This document shows positions 26,978 to 39,581 of a DNA stretch of 64,000 nt, one piece after another. The notes under the pieces are model-generated. The model did no database searches and was not told the DNA's origin. It saw nothing but the letters and a program-made list of their open reading frames with translations. Position 1 is the first letter of the stretch, and each line of letters opens with the position of its first letter. This DNA is from Caballeronia temeraria (GTDB lineage Bacteria > Pseudomonadota > Gammaproteobacteria > Burkholderiales > Burkholderiaceae), in contig NZ_FCOI02000010.1 of assembly GCF_001544795.2 (NCBI RefSeq), forward strand, positions 62,001 through 126,000, read 5' to 3'. A program made the position numbers and the translations under genes.

Positions 26978-28651
26978 TTAAACGGATTGCTCGGTCGCGT
27001 TGGGCAGCACGTAATCGCGAAACTGCTCGCGCAGGCGCACCTTTTGCAGTTTGCCCGTCGCGGTGTGCGGCAATTCCGCGGCGAACACGACATCGTCCGG
27101 AATCCACCACTTCGCGACCTTGCCCTCGAAATGCGCGAGCAGTTCCTCGCGCGTGATGGTCGCGCCCGGCTTGAGCACCGCGACGATCAACGGCCGTTCC
27201 GTCCACTTCGGATGCGCGCACGCGATGCACGCCGCTTCCGCCACCTGCGGATGCGACACCGCGATGTTTTCCAGGTCGATCGAGCTGATCCATTCGCCTC
27301 CGGACTTGATCACGTCCTTGCTGCGATCGGTGATCTGCATGAAGCCGTCCTGATCGATGGTCGCGACATCGCCCGTCGGGAACCAGCCGTCGACAAGCGG
27401 CGAATCGTCCCGTCGAAAATACCGGTCGATGACCCACGGCCCGCGCACGTAGAGATCGCCGAAGGACCTGCCGTCCCACGGCAGCTCGCGGCCGTCGTCG
27501 CCGACCACTTTCATGTCGACGCCGAAGAGCGCGTGGCCCTGCTTCTCGAGCGAGCGGCGCTGCTCGTCGAGCGGACGCTGCTTCTGCTTGAAGCTCAGGC
27601 GCGACAGGGTGCCGAGCGGCGACATCTCCGTCATGCCCCACGCGTGGATCACCTGCACGCCGTACTCCTCCTCGAAGATGCGCAGCATCGCGGGCGGGCA
27701 CGCCGAACCGCCGATCACCGTGCGCTTCAAGGTCGAAAACCGCACGTTCTGCTGCTTCATGTAGGTGAGCAGGCTCATCCAGACGGTCGGCACGCCGGCC
27801 GAATACGTGACGCCTTCGGCTTCCATCAATTCATAGAGCGACTTGCCGTCGAGATCCTTGCCGGGAAACACGAGCTTCGCCCCGACGAGCGGCCCCGCGT
27901 GCGGAATGCCCCACGCGTTGACATGGAACATCGGCACGACCGGGAGGATCGCATCGCTCGATGATGCGCCCATCGCATCGGGCAACGCCGCGGCGTACGC
28001 GTGCAGCACCGTCGATCGATGCGAGTACAGCGCGCCCTTTGGATTGCCCGTCGTGCCCGACGTGTAGCAGAGAAACGATGCCTGGCGCTCGTCGAGCATC
28101 GGCCATTCGTAATCGCCGTCCTGCTCGCCGATAAGGCTCTCATAGCTCATCACCGGCACGCTCATGTTCGACAGATGTTCGGCGATGCACGCGGCATCCC
28201 CGAGCGCGATCCAGCCTTTCACGTTCGGGCACTGCGGCGCGATCAGCTCGACGAGCGGGCCGAAGGTCATGTCGAAGCAGACATACGAATCGTCCGCGTG
28301 ATCGATGATGAACGCGATCTGATCGGGAAAAAGACGCGGGTTGATCGTGTGGCACACGGCGCCCATGCCACTGATGCCGTAATAGGATTCGAGATGTCTG
28401 TAGCCGTTCCATGCAAGCGTGCCGATGCGCTCGCCCTGCTCGACGCCGAGCGCGGCGAGCGCCTGCGCGAGCTGCTTCGCGCGCTTTTCGCAATCGCGAT
28501 AGGTATAGCGATGGATGTCGCCTTCGATGCGGCGCGACACGATCTCGTTGTCGCCGAAGTGGCGTGAGGCATGGGACAGCAGCGACGACGCAAGCAGCGG
28601 TATCTCCATCATCTGGCCGAGGAGATGACTGTGAAGCGGCGACGACGTCAT
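26978..28651 (-). CDS. Acyl-CoA ligase (AMP-dependent synthetase family)
   Basis: 557-aa adenylate-forming enzyme that activates a fatty or related carboxylic acid to its CoA thioester. Motifs: P-loop-like [37 protein letters not shown], the hinge region [17 protein letters not shown] followed by [17 protein letters not shown], and the C-terminal catalytic Lys in [17 protein letters not shown]-terminal [20 protein letters not shown] and overall pattern match the medium/long-chain ligase group often next to beta-oxidation genes. The ATG at [10 protein letters not shown] is the likely start; 78 further upstream residues in frame lack coding character. It is divergent from selO. Confidence 0.94.
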   Translation of the reverse strand: MTSSPLHSHLLGQMMEIPLLASSLLSHASRHFGDNEIVSRRIEGDIHRYTYRDCEKRAKQLAQALAALGVEQGERIGTLAWNGYRHLESYYGISGMGAVCHTINPRLFPDQIAFIIDHADDSYVCFDMTFGPLVELIAPQCPNVKGWIALGDAACIAEHLSNMSVPVMSYESLIGEQDGDYEWPMLDERQASFLCYTSGTTGNPKGALYSHRSTVLHAYAAALPDAMGASSSDAILPVVPMFHVNAWGIPHAGPLVGAKLVFPGKDLDGKSLYELMEAEGVTYSAGVPTVWMSLLTYMKQQNVRFSTLKRTVIGGSACPPAMLRIFEEEYGVQVIHAWGMTEMSPLGTLSRLSFKQKQRPLDEQRRSLEKQGHALFGVDMKVVGDDGRELPWDGRSFGDLYVRGPWVIDRYFRRDDSPLVDGWFPTGDVATIDQDGFMQITDRSKDVIKSGGEWISSIDLENIAVSHPQVAEAACIACAHPKWTERPLIVAVLKPGATITREELLAHFEGKVAKWWIPDDVVFAAELPHTATGKLQKVRLREQFRDYVLPNATEQSV

Positions 28652-28757
28652 AGGCAAAGTCCTCGAATGAGTCGAATGCTGGTCGGATGGCCGGAGCGCG
28701 CTCCTGCAGGCCCGCAGGCGCGGAATTACAATATCGTTTAACTCAGAGGCGCTCAAT

Positions 28758-30350
<1,593 letters not shown>

Positions 30351-30399
30351 CATCGCCCTCATATACAAGGCCTTCCCGGCCAGATCAAAGGAACGACAC

Positions 30400-30819
30400 A
30401 TGAGCCACGACGACGACACCCCGGCGAGCCATCCGCTGCAAAAGGACGACGCCACGTATCGCAGCGAACTCGACGACATGCAGTATCAGGTCACGCGCCA
30501 CGCCGCGACCGAGCGCCCGTTCACCGGCAAATACTGGGATCACAAGGAACGCGGCGTCTATGACTGCGTATGCTGCGGCACGCCGCTGTTCGAATCGGAC
30601 ACGAAGTTCGACGCCGGTTGCGGCTGGCCCAGCTACTTCAAGCCGATCAACGGCGAAGTGATCCAGGAAAAGACCGACCGCTCGCACGGCATGCTGCGTA
30701 TCGAAGTCGTGTGCAAGAACTGCGGCGCGCATCTCGGCCACGTTTTCGAGGACGGCCCCGCGCCGACCGGCCTGCGGTATTGCATCAACTCCGCTGCGCT
30801 ACAATTCGAACCCAAGTAA
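30400..30819 (+). CDS. msrB: Peptide-methionine (R)-S-oxide reductase
   Basis: 139-aa MsrB that reduces methionine-R-sulfoxide in proteins. The two zinc CxxC motifs are present ([10 protein letters not shown] and [13 protein letters not shown]), with substrate-binding CGWPSYF and the catalytic Cys in [12 protein letters not shown]. The ATG before SHDDDTPAS has AAAGGA upstream and gives typical length. It lies 49 bases after selO on the same strand and is closed by a terminator, so selO-msrB is probably one transcript joining protein AMPylation with methionine repair under oxidative stress. Confidence 0.96.
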   Translation: MSHDDDTPASHPLQKDDATYRSELDDMQYQVTRHAATERPFTGKYWDHKERGVYDCVCCGTPLFESDTKFDAGCGWPSYFKPINGEVIQEKTDRSHGMLRIEVVCKNCGAHLGHVFEDGPAPTGLRYCINSAALQFEPK

Positions 30820-30868
30820 GCGCGAGCCGGCTGGGGCGCTTGGGGCGCCCGTGTTTCCCGCCGTACCG

Positions 30869-30901
30869 ACGCCCGCTCTGCACGACCCGAGCGGGCGTTT
30901 T
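30869..30901 (+). terminator. Rho-independent terminator after msrB
   Basis: A perfect ten-base stem (ACGCCCGCTC with GAGCGGGCGT) around a ten-base loop, followed by TTTT, 50 bases downstream of msrB. Confidence 0.8.
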
Positions 30902-30950
30902 CGCCTCGCGCACCTCGCATCCCTCCGATGCCCATCACGTCCGGACGCCA

Positions 30951-31487
30951 ATGAAATTCCTGTTCGATCTGTTTCCGATCATTCTCTTTTTCGTCGCATT
31001 CAAGGTCTGGGGCATTTACACCGCGACAGCCGTCGCGATCGCCGCGACGCTCGTGCAGATCGCCTGGGTCGCGTTCCGGCATCGCAAGGTCGATCCGATG
31101 CTGTGGGTGAGTCTCGGCGTGGTCGTCGTGTTCGGCGGTGCGACGCTCGTGCTGCACAACGACACCTTCATCAAATGGAAGCCGACCGCGCTCTACTGGC
31201 TGTTCGCGTTCGCGCTGATCGTCGCGCAGATCGGCTTCAGGAAGAACCTCATCGAAGCGATGATGGGCAAGCAGATCGTGCTGCCGCATCGGGTGTGGGG
31301 GCAGTTGAATGTCGCGTGGGCGGTGTTCTTCGCGCTGCTCGGCATCGTGAATCTTTTCGTCGCGTATCACTTCACGACGGATCAGTGGGTGAACTTCAAG
31401 CTCTTCGGCGCGACGGGGTGTCTCGTCGTGTTCATCGTCGCGCAGAGTTTCTGGCTCGCGAAATACATGAAGGAGGATGAGCAATGA
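30951..31487 (+). CDS. yciB: Septation protein A / intracellular septation membrane protein
   Basis: 178-aa inner-membrane protein (YciB/IspZ) with about five helices: [70 protein letters not shown] and [17 protein letters not shown]. The conserved [10 protein letters not shown] and [13 protein letters not shown] segments identify the family, which affects cell division and envelope integrity. The start [10 protein letters not shown] is standard for the family. Its stop overlaps the bolA start (ATGA), so the two are translated together. Confidence 0.94.
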   Translation: MKFLFDLFPIILFFVAFKVWGIYTATAVAIAATLVQIAWVAFRHRKVDPMLWVSLGVVVVFGGATLVLHNDTFIKWKPTALYWLFAFALIVAQIGFRKNLIEAMMGKQIVLPHRVWGQLNVAWAVFFALLGIVNLFVAYHFTTDQWVNFKLFGATGCLVVFIVAQSFWLAKYMKEDEQ

Positions 31488-31798
31488 GCGCATCGTTCGA
31501 TTTCATGAGCGCGTCGGCGGCGGACAAGATCGCGCATCTCGAAGCGCGTCTGAACGCGACGTTGCAACCGCAGTCCGTGCATATCGACGACGACAGCGCC
31601 GCGCACGCCGGCCATGCCGGTGCGGCCGCCGGCAGTCATTACACCGTGACGATCGTCGCGGAATGCTTCGCGGGCAAGGCGCGCGTGGCGCGGCATCGAC
31701 TGGTGTATGATGCGCTGGCCGAGGAAATGCGGCGCGGCGTGCACGCGCTCGCGATCCGGGCTTACACGCCGCAAGAGTTCGCAGAACAATTCGAATAA
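31484..31798 (+). CDS. bolA: BolA-family protein
   Basis: 104-aa BolA-fold protein, normally a partner of monothiol glutaredoxins in iron-sulfur and redox control. Core: [20 protein letters not shown], then after an Ala/His-rich insert ([15 protein letters not shown]) the beta strand [20 protein letters not shown] and terminal helix [19 protein letters not shown]. The conserved Cys and His (ECF, RHR) fit metal or cluster ligands. It overlaps yciB by four bases and precedes a parvulin gene by about 80 bases. Confidence 0.92.
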   Translation: MSASFDFMSASAADKIAHLEARLNATLQPQSVHIDDDSAAHAGHAGAAAGSHYTVTIVAECFAGKARVARHRLVYDALAEEMRRGVHALAIRAYTPQEFAEQFE

Positions 31799-31879
31799 AC
31801 TCGCACGCGGTTCAACCATCAGCCTTGCCTATTAAATCTCGCCTTTGAGGGCGTCTGTTTGCTCAGTTAGGAACCTCCG

Positions 31880-32662
31880 ATGACTTTGAAAAAAACCCGC
31901 GTCTGGGTGTTGCTGGCTGCATTCGCGGCGGCTCCCGCGTTTGCGCAAAACATCGCCGTCGTCAACGGCACGCCGATTCCCACGTCGCGCGCCGATGCGC
32001 TCGTGAAGCAACTCGTCGCGCAGGGTCAGCAGGATTCGCCGCAGCTTCAGCAAGCGGTGCGCGAGGAACTCATCAACCGCGAAATCCTGATGCAGGAAGC
32101 CGCACGCGAAGGCATCGCGACGCGCCCCGACGTGAAGGCGCAGATCGCCGTCGCTCAGCAGACCGTGGTGCTGCGTGCGCTGATCGAAGATTTCGTGAAG
32201 AAGAACACGCCGACCGACGCCGAGATCAAGGCGCGCTATGACCAGCTGGTCAAGCAGAACGGCGGCGGCAAGGAACTGCATCTGCATCACATTCTCGTTG
32301 CGGACGAAGCGCAGGCGAAGGAGCTGATCGCGAAGATCAAGGGCGGCGCGAGCTTCGAAGACCTCGCCAAGCAATATTCGAAGGATCCGGGATCGGGCAA
32401 GAACGGTGGCGATCTGGACTGGTCGTCGCCTTCGGCTTACGTGCCCGAATTCGGCGCCGCCGCGGAAAAGCTGAAGAAGGGTGAAGTGACGCCCGAGCCG
32501 GTGAAGACGCAGTTCGGCTGGCACATCATCCGTCTGGACGATTCGCGCGAAGTCGCGCCGCCGCCGCTCGATCAGGTGAAGGCGCAAATCGCCCAGCAGA
32601 TCCAGCAGGAAAAGCTGCAGGCGTTCGAAGAAGGTCTGCGCAACAAGGCGGTGGTCAAGTAA
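31880..32662 (+). CDS. Periplasmic parvulin-type peptidyl-prolyl isomerase
   Basis: 260-aa exported foldase. Residues 1-23 are a signal peptide ending AAPAFA-QN. An N-terminal helical chaperone segment (SRADALVKQLVAQG, EELINREILMQEAAREGIA) is followed by one parvulin domain at about residues 132-225: LHLHHILVADEAQAKELIAK, FEDLAKQYSKDPGSGKNGGD, FAAAEK-type segment and TQFGWHIIRLDDSREV. The architecture is that of PrsA/PpiC-like proteins with one PPIase domain, not SurA with two. It lies after yciB-bolA and is followed by a terminator. Confidence 0.94.
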   Translation: MTLKKTRVWVLLAAFAAAPAFAQNIAVVNGTPIPTSRADALVKQLVAQGQQDSPQLQQAVREELINREILMQEAAREGIATRPDVKAQIAVAQQTVVLRALIEDFVKKNTPTDAEIKARYDQLVKQNGGGKELHLHHILVADEAQAKELIAKIKGGASFEDLAKQYSKDPGSGKNGGDLDWSSPSAYVPEFGAAAEKLKKGEVTPEPVKTQFGWHIIRLDDSREVAPPPLDQVKAQIAQQIQQEKLQAFEEGLRNKAVVK

Positions 32663-32683
32663 GCGCGCTTGCTGGGTCATCCA

Positions 32684-32716
32684 CGACAAAGCCGCCTTCG
32701 GGCGGCTTTGTCGTTT
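32684..32716. terminator. Stem-loop terminator between convergent genes
   Basis: A 13-base perfect stem (CGACAAAGCCGCC with GGCGGCTTTGTCG, loop of about four bases) lies between the converging parvulin and hexosaminidase genes. T-runs are short on either side, so efficiency is uncertain. Confidence 0.7.
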
Positions 32717-32725
32717 CATGCGCCC

Positions 32726-35200
32726 TCAACCGCCGAGCTTCGTCCTCACCACCGCGCCCGCGCGCGTCAGCTTCGGCAATTCGCGGTTCTGAACCACGCT
32801 CATGAAGCCCGCCCAGTCCGCCGCGAGCGCGGCTTTGTCGACCTTGTCGGTATCGCCGAGCTTGTAGCGTTCGCCCTGCACATACGGCCGCTCCCAAGCC
32901 GCCCGATGCCATGCGCGTTCAGCAAGCGCAAGCAGTCGCGGATACGCCATGTATTCGAACTGCTGATCCGTGCGCATCACTTCGGCCCAGGCTTGCCCCT
33001 GAATCCCTTCGATATGCGGCGCCGGCCCCGTGCTCACCACTTCGAACGGTTTGCCGTCGCGATCGGCCATGATCTCCGCGTTTTGCGGCAGATTGTCCGG
33101 CGCGAGCGAGAACGTCTTGAAGCTGTCCGTGGCGTGCGATCCCCAGTAATAGCCGCGCTCATGCTGATCGAACGCATAGGGGAAATCGAAGTACAAATAG
33201 TCCGGCAACGCGAGCACCGTCTTGTAGCCCTGGCTGCCAAGCGTCTGCACGGTGTCGGCCGCGCCCCAGAAGATCGTGTCCCACATCGTCACCATGACGC
33301 TCGACGTCGCGAAGTCCTGCGGGCCGCTCGCGTGCTTGATGCCGTCCTGCCACGCAGCCATCGTGCCGATGCCATTCGCGTTCACGATCTGACTCACCTC
33401 GCGCGCGAACATCGACGGCAATTCGTCGACGGACGCCACCTTGCCCGATCTGATCAATGCGGCGCACAGCGGCGAGCGTCCCCACGGCTTGTCCTGCAAC
33501 GCGAGGTTCACGTGGCCCTTGCCGGGATCGGTGCCGTCGAGCGGCTGGAAACCCGAGCCGAGCAGGATGTTCTTCGCCTCGTCGCCGCCGAAGTGCCACA
33601 CGGAGAGCGGCGCGCCGGCCTGGCGATGCATCGCCGCGATTTCGCCGATCACCTTCGACGCGAAACGCTGTGCGCCCGCCGAGCATGGATTGATGAAGCT
33701 GCGGCGATCGTAGAACTGGACGGTCGTCGTGTTCGACGTATCGGCGGGATCGAGCAGACGGTAGGCGCTCGCGCCCGACGTGTTGCCCTGCGCCGACAGA
33801 CGCCGGTAGCGCGCTTCCATCGACACGACCGCGGCGCGCGCGTGCCCGGGCATGTCGATCTCCGGAATGATCTCGACGAAGCGATCCGCCGCGTAACGCA
33901 CGAGCGCGACATAGTCGGCGCGGCTCAGATAGCCGCCGCCCGAGCGATTGTCCGGCCCCGACGCGAGCTGCGGCAACAGACAGCGCGTTTCGGTGAGATC
34001 GTGGCAACGCTTCGCGCCGATCTCGGTCAGCTCCGGCAGGCCGGGAATTTCGATGCGCCAGCCTTCGTCGTCCGACAGATGCAGATGCAGCCGGTTGAGC
34101 TTGTACGCGCCCATCTGGTCGATGAGACGCCGCAGCGTGGCGGGCTGACGGAAGTTGCGCGCGACATCGACGTGCATGCCGCGATGCGTGTAGCGCGGCG
34201 CGTCTTCGATGGTCATCGCGGGCACGCTGCCGCCGCCCGCGGGCGTGAGCGACAGCAAGGTCTGCACGCCGTAGAACAGCCCGGCGGCATCGAAAGCATC
34301 GATGTTCACGCCGCCCTGCGCGATCGTCAGCCGATAACCGCCCGAGCGCGCGATATCGGCCGGCAATGCGCCGCCCCCGATCTGCCCGGTCACGCGCACA
34401 GCCGCGCCGTTCAGTCCGAGCGCAGCCGCGCGCGACGTGAGCGCCGCGATGTGCGACGACGCCAGCCCCGACATCGATAAATCCAGGCCGCCGACTTGCG
34501 CCGCGCCCTGCCCGGACGCCGAACGCAACACGGCGGGCACCGCGCGCGCGGCCGTCTGCTGCACCGAAGGCAGCGCGGCTTCGGCGCGTGCGCGCTGCAC
34601 CTGAGCGGGGGTTGCGGCGAATGCCGCCGCGTCGTCCGCGCCCGGCGGAATGCGATCGACGTATTGCGTTTCGTCGTCGGTATCGTTGTGCTTGAGAATG
34701 GCGGGCGTCGCGTTGCCGTCCGCCACGACATACGCGCGCGGCAACAGGTCGCTATAGCGCTGATACCAGTACTCGCCGACGAACGGCACCTCGAGGCGCT
34801 CGCCCGCGCCCAGCGTGAAAGCGCCCGCGCGCGGCGTGAGCGCGTAGAGATCGCCCGTGATGTGCTTCCACGCGAACGCGGGATGATCGACCATCAGGAT
34901 GCGCCGGATGCTGTGCACATACAGTGTCCAGCCGCCCGCCGCGAGACTGCGGCTGCCGGCGTTTTCGAGAATCAGTTTGCCGCGCGCACAACTGGCCCAG
35001 TCCGCGCCGAGATCGGCGCAATGCGTGCCGGACTTCGCGGCGTCGTTGGTGTCGACTTCGACGCGCACCGTCAGGTTCTCGCCGAGCGCCGCCGCGCGCG
35101 CCGCGGGCGACAGGTTGGCCGGGCCCGAGTCCGAGCTGTCGCCGCACGCGGTGACGAGACACGATGTCGCGAGAACCGCCATTGTCAAAAAGCTTCGCAT
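32726..35200 (-). CDS. Beta-N-acetylhexosaminidase lipoprotein, GH20
   Basis: 824-aa glycoside hydrolase family 20 enzyme that removes terminal GlcNAc/GalNAc, e.g. from chitobiose or glycans. Residues 1-19 are a lipoprotein signal with lipobox LVTAC, so it is membrane anchored facing the periplasm or outside. Order: chitobiase-type carbohydrate-binding domain (~40-190, GGWTLYVHSIRRIL), GH20b domain (~200-330), catalytic barrel beginning PRYTHRGMHVDVARNF with the Asp-Glu pair in VWHFGGDEAKN near residue 538, then a C-terminal region. This long form resembles bacterial chitobiases. A start ten residues earlier is possible, but the lipobox fits this ATG better. No chitinase or sugar uptake gene is adjacent. 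Confidence 0.93.
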   Translation of the reverse strand: MRSFLTMAVLATSCLVTACGDSSDSGPANLSPAARAAALGENLTVRVEVDTNDAAKSGTHCADLGADWASCARGKLILENAGSRSLAAGGWTLYVHSIRRILMVDHPAFAWKHITGDLYALTPRAGAFTLGAGERLEVPFVGEYWYQRYSDLLPRAYVVADGNATPAILKHNDTDDETQYVDRIPPGADDAAAFAATPAQVQRARAEAALPSVQQTAARAVPAVLRSASGQGAAQVGGLDLSMSGLASSHIAALTSRAAALGLNGAAVRVTGQIGGGALPADIARSGGYRLTIAQGGVNIDAFDAAGLFYGVQTLLSLTPAGGGSVPAMTIEDAPRYTHRGMHVDVARNFRQPATLRRLIDQMGAYKLNRLHLHLSDDEGWRIEIPGLPELTEIGAKRCHDLTETRCLLPQLASGPDNRSGGGYLSRADYVALVRYAADRFVEIIPEIDMPGHARAAVVSMEARYRRLSAQGNTSGASAYRLLDPADTSNTTTVQFYDRRSFINPCSAGAQRFASKVIGEIAAMHRQAGAPLSVWHFGGDEAKNILLGSGFQPLDGTDPGKGHVNLALQDKPWGRSPLCAALIRSGKVASVDELPSMFAREVSQIVNANGIGTMAAWQDGIKHASGPQDFATSSVMVTMWDTIFWGAADTVQTLGSQGYKTVLALPDYLYFDFPYAFDQHERGYYWGSHATDSFKTFSLAPDNLPQNAEIMADRDGKPFEVVSTGPAPHIEGIQGQAWAEVMRTDQQFEYMAYPRLLALAERAWHRAAWERPYVQGERYKLGDTDKVDKAALAADWAGFMSVVQNRELPKLTRAGAVVRTKLGG

Positions 35201-35343
35201 GCCTAATTGTTTTGAATGAAAACGCCTCACTTCTCCCTCCTTATCGCCCGCGCCTCACGACGACGCGTCGATGCACTATACCCGCAACTTACCGCCCGAT
35301 TATTTTGAGAAAAGTGCCGAAAGGCAGCGTTGCATCGCGCGTG

Positions 35344-35380
35344 CAAAACAAAACACCCCGAAGGTTCAGCTTCGGGGTGT
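35344..35380 (-). terminator. Rho-independent terminator after purL
   Basis: ACACCCCGAA and TTCGGGGTGT form a perfect ten-base stem around an eight-base loop; on the minus strand it runs into TTTTGTTTT, 38 bases beyond the purL stop. Confidence 0.9.
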
Positions 35381-35417
35381 CCGTGTCGACGATGCAGCGA
35401 AACGGCGATGCGCGCGA

Positions 35418-38400
35418 TCAGCCGAGGAAGCGTCGCGCGTTCTGGAACACGCGCAGCCACGGGCTGCCGTCGGTGGTCCAGTCGCCGGGCGTCCAGCTCA
35501 TCTGCACGTTGCGGTGCACGCGCTCCATGTGCGGCATCAGCACGGTGAAGCGGCCATCGGGCGTCGTGACCGACGTGATGCCCTGCGGCGAGCCGTTCGG
35601 GTTGAACGGATACTGCTCCGTCGCATTGCCGCGATGATCGACATAACGCATCGCGACGAGCGCCTGCGCCTGATCGCCTTGCTGCGAAAAGTCAGCGAAG
35701 CCTTCGCCGTGCGCGACCGCCACCGGAATGCGCGAGCCTTCCATGCCGGCGAAGAAGATCGACGGCGAGCTCTGCACTTCGACGAGCGAGAAGCGCGCTT
35801 CGAACTGCTCGGACTTGTTGCGCGTGAACTTCGGCCAGTTTTCCGCGCCGGGGATGATCGACGCCAGGCTCGACATCATCTGGCAGCCGTTGCAGATGCC
35901 GAGCGCGAAGGTATCCGGGCGCGCGAAGAACGCCGCGAACATGTCGGCGAGTTTCGCGTTGAAGCGGATCGTCTTCGCCCAGCCCTCGCCCGCGCCGAGC
36001 ACGTCGCCGTACGAGAAGCCGCCGCACGCGACCGCACCCGCGAAATCGGCGAGCGTGGCGCGCCGGTCGAGCAGGTCGCTCATGTGGACGTCGTGCGCGT
36101 CGAAGCCGGCGCGATCGAACGCGTAAGCCGTTTCCAGATGCGAGTTCACGCCCTGTTCGCGCAGAATCGCGACACGCGGACGTTTGTTCGTCGCGATGAA
36201 CGGCGCAGCGACGTCTTCGGCCGGATCGAACGTCAGCACGGGCGTGATGCCGGGATCGGCGGCATCGAGCAGCGCGTCGTATTCGGCGTCGGCGCAGGCC
36301 GGATTGTCGCGCAGACGCGCGATACGCCAGCTCACCTCGCTCCACGCGCGATGCAGCTCGACGCGCGGAGCATCGAAAATCTTCTTCGCGTCGCGATAAA
36401 TCTCGATTGCGCCGTTCTGGTTCGGCTTGCCGATCACATGCGAGCACGCCGACAAACCGTGTTCGCGCAGCGCGCCGAGCACCGCGTCGCGATCCGACGC
36501 GCGCACCTGCACGACCGCGCCGAGTTCTTCCGAGAACAGCGCGCGGATCGTGCGGTCGTCGCGGCGGCCGCTCGTCTGCTTCGCCCAGTCTTTCGCGTCG
36601 CCGTAATCGGATTCGTGATCGGCGTCGAGCGTCAGCATGTCGATGTTCAGCGACACGCCCACGTGGCCCGCGAACGCCATCTCGCAGACCGTCGCCCACA
36701 GGCCGCCGTCCGAGCGGTCGTGGTAGGCGAGCAGCTTGCCATCGGCGTTGAGCGCCTGAATCGCGGTGAAGAAGCGCTTCAGGTCTTCGGGATCGTCGAC
36801 ATCGGGCACCGCGTCGCCGACCTGCTGCGTCACCTGCGCGAGAATGCTGCCGCCCATGCGGTTGCGGCCGCGCCCCAGATCGATGGCGATCAGCACCGTA
36901 TTCGTATCGTCGACGAGTTGCGGCGTCAGATGGCGGCGCACGTCCTCGACCGGCGCGAACGCCGAAATGATCAGCGACACCGGCGACACCACCTCGCGCG
37001 CGCCGCCGCGTGCGTCCTGCCATTGGGTGCGCATCGACAGCGAATCCTTGCCGACCGGAATGCTGATGCCGAGCGCGGGGCACAGCTCCATGCCGATCGC
37101 CTTCACGGTGTCGTAGAGCGCGGCGTCCTCGCCCGCGCTGCCGCACGCGGCCATCCAGTTCGCGGAGAGCTTGAGCTTGTTCAGCGATTCGATCGGCGCC
37201 GACGCGATGTTCGTCACCGCTTCGCCCACCGCCATGCGGCCGGACGCGGGCGCGTCGATGACGGCGAGCGGCGTGCGCTCGGCCATCGTCATGGCTTCGC
37301 CGCGAAAGCCCGCGTAGTCCATCGTCGTGACGGCGCAATCGGCGACGGGCACCTGCCACGGACCGACGAACTGGTCACGCGCGGTCGTGCCGCCGACCGA
37401 ACGGTCGCCGATCGTGATGAGGAACGACTTGCTCGCGACCGTCGGGTGCTTCAGCACGTCGATGGCGACTTCGGAGAGCGCGAGACCGGTCACGTCGACC
37501 GGCGTGAACTGCGCGTGCTCGCGCGTCACGTCGCGATGCATCTTGGGCGGCTTGCCGAGCAGCACGTCCATCGGCATGTCGACGGGTTCCTGGCCTTCGT
37601 TGGCGTCGTCGATGAGCTTCAACTGCCGCTCTTCCGTCGCCACGCCGACGACTGCCACCGGGCAGCGCTCGCGCTCGCAGATCGCCTGGAACGCGGGCAG
37701 ATCGGCGGGCGCAATGGCCAGCACGTAACGTTCTTGCGCCTCGTTCGACCAGATTTCGCGCGGCGACAGGCCGCTCTCTTCGAGCTGAACCTTGCGCAGC
37801 TCGAAGCGCGCGCCCTTGCCCGCGCCATCGACGAGCTCCGGGAACGCGTTCGAGATGCCGCCCGCGCCGACGTCGTGAATCGACAGGATCGGATTGCCGT
37901 CGCCCTGCTGCCAGCACGCGTTGATCACTTCCTGCGCGCGGCGCTGGATTTCCGGATTGCCGCGCTGGACCGAGTCGAAATCGAGCTCGGCGGTGTTCGC
38001 GCCCGTTGCCATCGACGATGCCGCGCCGCCGCCCATGCCGATGCGCATGCCCGGCCCGCCGATCTGGATCAGCAGCGTGCCCGCCGGCAGATCGTTCTTG
38101 TGCGTGTGCTGGTCCGAAATATTGCCGATGCCGCCCGCGATCATGATCGGCTTGTGATAGCCGCGCACGCGGCCCGCGACGTTCTGCTCGTACGTGCGGA
38201 AATAGCCGCCGAGGTTCGGGCGGCCAAATTCGTTGTTGAACGCGGCGGCGCCGATCGGCCCGTCGATCATGATCTGCAACGGCGACGCGATGCGGTCCGG
38301 TCGGCCATACGGCTCGTTCTTGTCGGCCGGATTGCGCGAAGTCGGCGGCACGGCGCAATCGCGGTCGTTTTCCCACTTTTCGCGCGCGTCGGGCAAGTCC

Positions 38401-39455
38401 AGGTTCGACACGGTGAAGCCCGCCAGACCGGCCTTCGGACGCGCGCCGCGGCCCGTTGCGCCTTCGTCGCGGATTTCGCCGCCCGAGCCCGTCGCCGCGC
38501 CCGCGAACGGGGAAATCGCGGTCGGGTGATTGTGCGTCTCGACCTTCATCAGCGTGTGGGTCATTTCCACATGACGCTGATACTGCTCGTCGGCGCCGCG
38601 CGGGAACCAGCGCTCCGCGATGCCGCCCTGCATGATCGCCGAGTTGTCCGAATACGCGACGATCGTGCCCGCGTGATTCAGCTTTTCCGTATTGCGGATC
38701 ATCTGGAACAGCGACATGTCCTGCTTTTCGCCGTCGATGGTCCACTCGCCGTTGAAAATCTTGTGGCGGCAGTGTTCGCTGTTGGCCTGCGCGAACATCA
38801 TCAGTTCGACGTCGGTCGGATTGCGTTGCAGGCTCTCGAACGCGTTCACGAGATAGTCGATCTCGTCGTCCGCGAGCGCGAGGCCGAGCTCGCTGTTCGC
38901 GGCTTCCAGCGCCTTACGGCCCGTGCCGATGATGTCGACGGTCTGCAAGGGCTTCGCGGGCAGCTCGTCGAAGAGATGCAGCGCCGCGTCGCGCGATGCC
39001 GCGACGCTCTCCGTCATGCGGTCGTGCAAGGCATCCGCGACGGCCGCGCGCGCTTCGTCCGACAGCGCCTTCTTGCCGCCGAGAAAGCCGCTTTTCATGA
39101 TGACCGAGTACTCGACGCCGCGCTCGATGCGTCGCACTTTCTCGAGCCCGCAGTGATGCGCGATGTCGCTCGCCTTGCTCGCCCACGGCGAGACGGTGCC
39201 AAAGCGCGGCACGACCATGAAGGTCTCGACATGGCCGCGCTCCTTCGATTCCTCGAACGGCGCGCCGTAGTGCATCAGCGCCGCGATGCGGCTGTTGTCA
39301 TCGTCCGTGAGCGGCTCGGATGCGTTGACGAAGTGCAGGAACTGGCCGCGCACGCCGACGATATTCGCGTCGATGCGGGCGAGCGTTTCGAGAAGGCGGG
39401 TCTGACGGAAATCGGAGAGGGCCGAAGCGCCGGGGAAACACGAGAAGTGGGCCAT
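35418..39455 (-). CDS. purL: Phosphoribosylformylglycinamidine synthase
   Basis: 1345-aa single-chain FGAM synthase, the fourth step of purine synthesis, using glutamine and ATP to convert FGAR to FGAM. Order: N-terminal PurS-like domain, linker, two ATP-binding AIRS-like halves ([19 protein letters not shown] and the later [11 protein letters not shown] region), and a class I glutaminase at the C-terminus ([37 protein letters not shown], nucleophile Cys in [10 protein letters not shown] near residue 1188). Length matches proteobacterial PurL (~1300 aa). The start [17 protein letters not shown] is typical for the family. It is monocistronic, with a terminator after it. Confidence 0.97.
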   Translation of the reverse strand: MAHFSCFPGASALSDFRQTRLLETLARIDANIVGVRGQFLHFVNASEPLTDDDNSRIAALMHYGAPFEESKERGHVETFMVVPRFGTVSPWASKASDIAHHCGLEKVRRIERGVEYSVIMKSGFLGGKKALSDEARAAVADALHDRMTESVAASRDAALHLFDELPAKPLQTVDIIGTGRKALEAANSELGLALADDEIDYLVNAFESLQRNPTDVELMMFAQANSEHCRHKIFNGEWTIDGEKQDMSLFQMIRNTEKLNHAGTIVAYSDNSAIMQGGIAERWFPRGADEQYQRHVEMTHTLMKVETHNHPTAISPFAGAATGSGGEIRDEGATGRGARPKAGLAGFTVSNLDLPDAREKWENDRDCAVPPTSRNPADKNEPYGRPDRIASPLQIMIDGPIGAAAFNNEFGRPNLGGYFRTYEQNVAGRVRGYHKPIMIAGGIGNISDQHTHKNDLPAGTLLIQIGGPGMRIGMGGGAASSMATGANTAELDFDSVQRGNPEIQRRAQEVINACWQQGDGNPILSIHDVGAGGISNAFPELVDGAGKGARFELRKVQLEESGLSPREIWSNEAQERYVLAIAPADLPAFQAICERERCPVAVVGVATEERQLKLIDDANEGQEPVDMPMDVLLGKPPKMHRDVTREHAQFTPVDVTGLALSEVAIDVLKHPTVASKSFLITIGDRSVGGTTARDQFVGPWQVPVADCAVTTMDYAGFRGEAMTMAERTPLAVIDAPASGRMAVGEAVTNIASAPIESLNKLKLSANWMAACGSAGEDAALYDTVKAIGMELCPALGISIPVGKDSLSMRTQWQDARGGAREVVSPVSLIISAFAPVEDVRRHLTPQLVDDTNTVLIAIDLGRGRNRMGGSILAQVTQQVGDAVPDVDDPEDLKRFFTAIQALNADGKLLAYHDRSDGGLWATVCEMAFAGHVGVSLNIDMLTLDADHESDYGDAKDWAKQTSGRRDDRTIRALFSEELGAVVQVRASDRDAVLGALREHGLSACSHVIGKPNQNGAIEIYRDAKKIFDAPRVELHRAWSEVSWRIARLRDNPACADAEYDALLDAADPGITPVLTFDPAEDVAAPFIATNKRPRVAILREQGVNSHLETAYAFDRAGFDAHDVHMSDLLDRRATLADFAGAVACGGFSYGDVLGAGEGWAKTIRFNAKLADMFAAFFARPDTFALGICNGCQMMSSLASIIPGAENWPKFTRNKSEQFEARFSLVEVQSSPSIFFAGMEGSRIPVAVAHGEGFADFSQQGDQAQALVAMRYVDHRGNATEQYPFNPNGSPQGITSVTTPDGRFTVLMPHMERVHRNVQMSWTPGDWTTDGSPWLRVFQNARRFLG

Positions 39456-39510
39456 TGTGACGGTGCGTCGATGACGTCTGTGTGCCGCTCGCGCGACGCT
39501 CGATCGCATT

Positions 39511-39540
39511 TTTGCAAATCCGGAAATTTGCAAATTCGGA
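39511..39540. repeat. Two tandem 14-bp repeats with palindromic TTTGCAAA cores before purL
   Basis: TTTGCAAATCCGGA and TTTGCAAATTCGGA (13 of 14 identical) lie 16 bases apart, start to start, 56-85 bases before the purL ATG. Each core TTTGCAAA is self-complementary, the form expected of a dimer-bound operator. Function is inference. Confidence 0.6.
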
Positions 39541-39581
39541 CTCGAGCACGCTAAACGGCGTGAGGCGAAAGGAAGACCGCG

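Noticed and set aside
35271..39554. A 1427-codon open frame antisense to purL
   Set aside because: Arg/His/Asp-rich translation with no domain, typical antisense frame of a GC-rich gene; purL on the other strand has full family motifs.
39547..39562. Short hairpin CACGC-TAAACG-GCGTG near the purL promoter as a separate operator
   Set aside because: Five-base arms are common by chance in GC-rich DNA; mentioned only as context.
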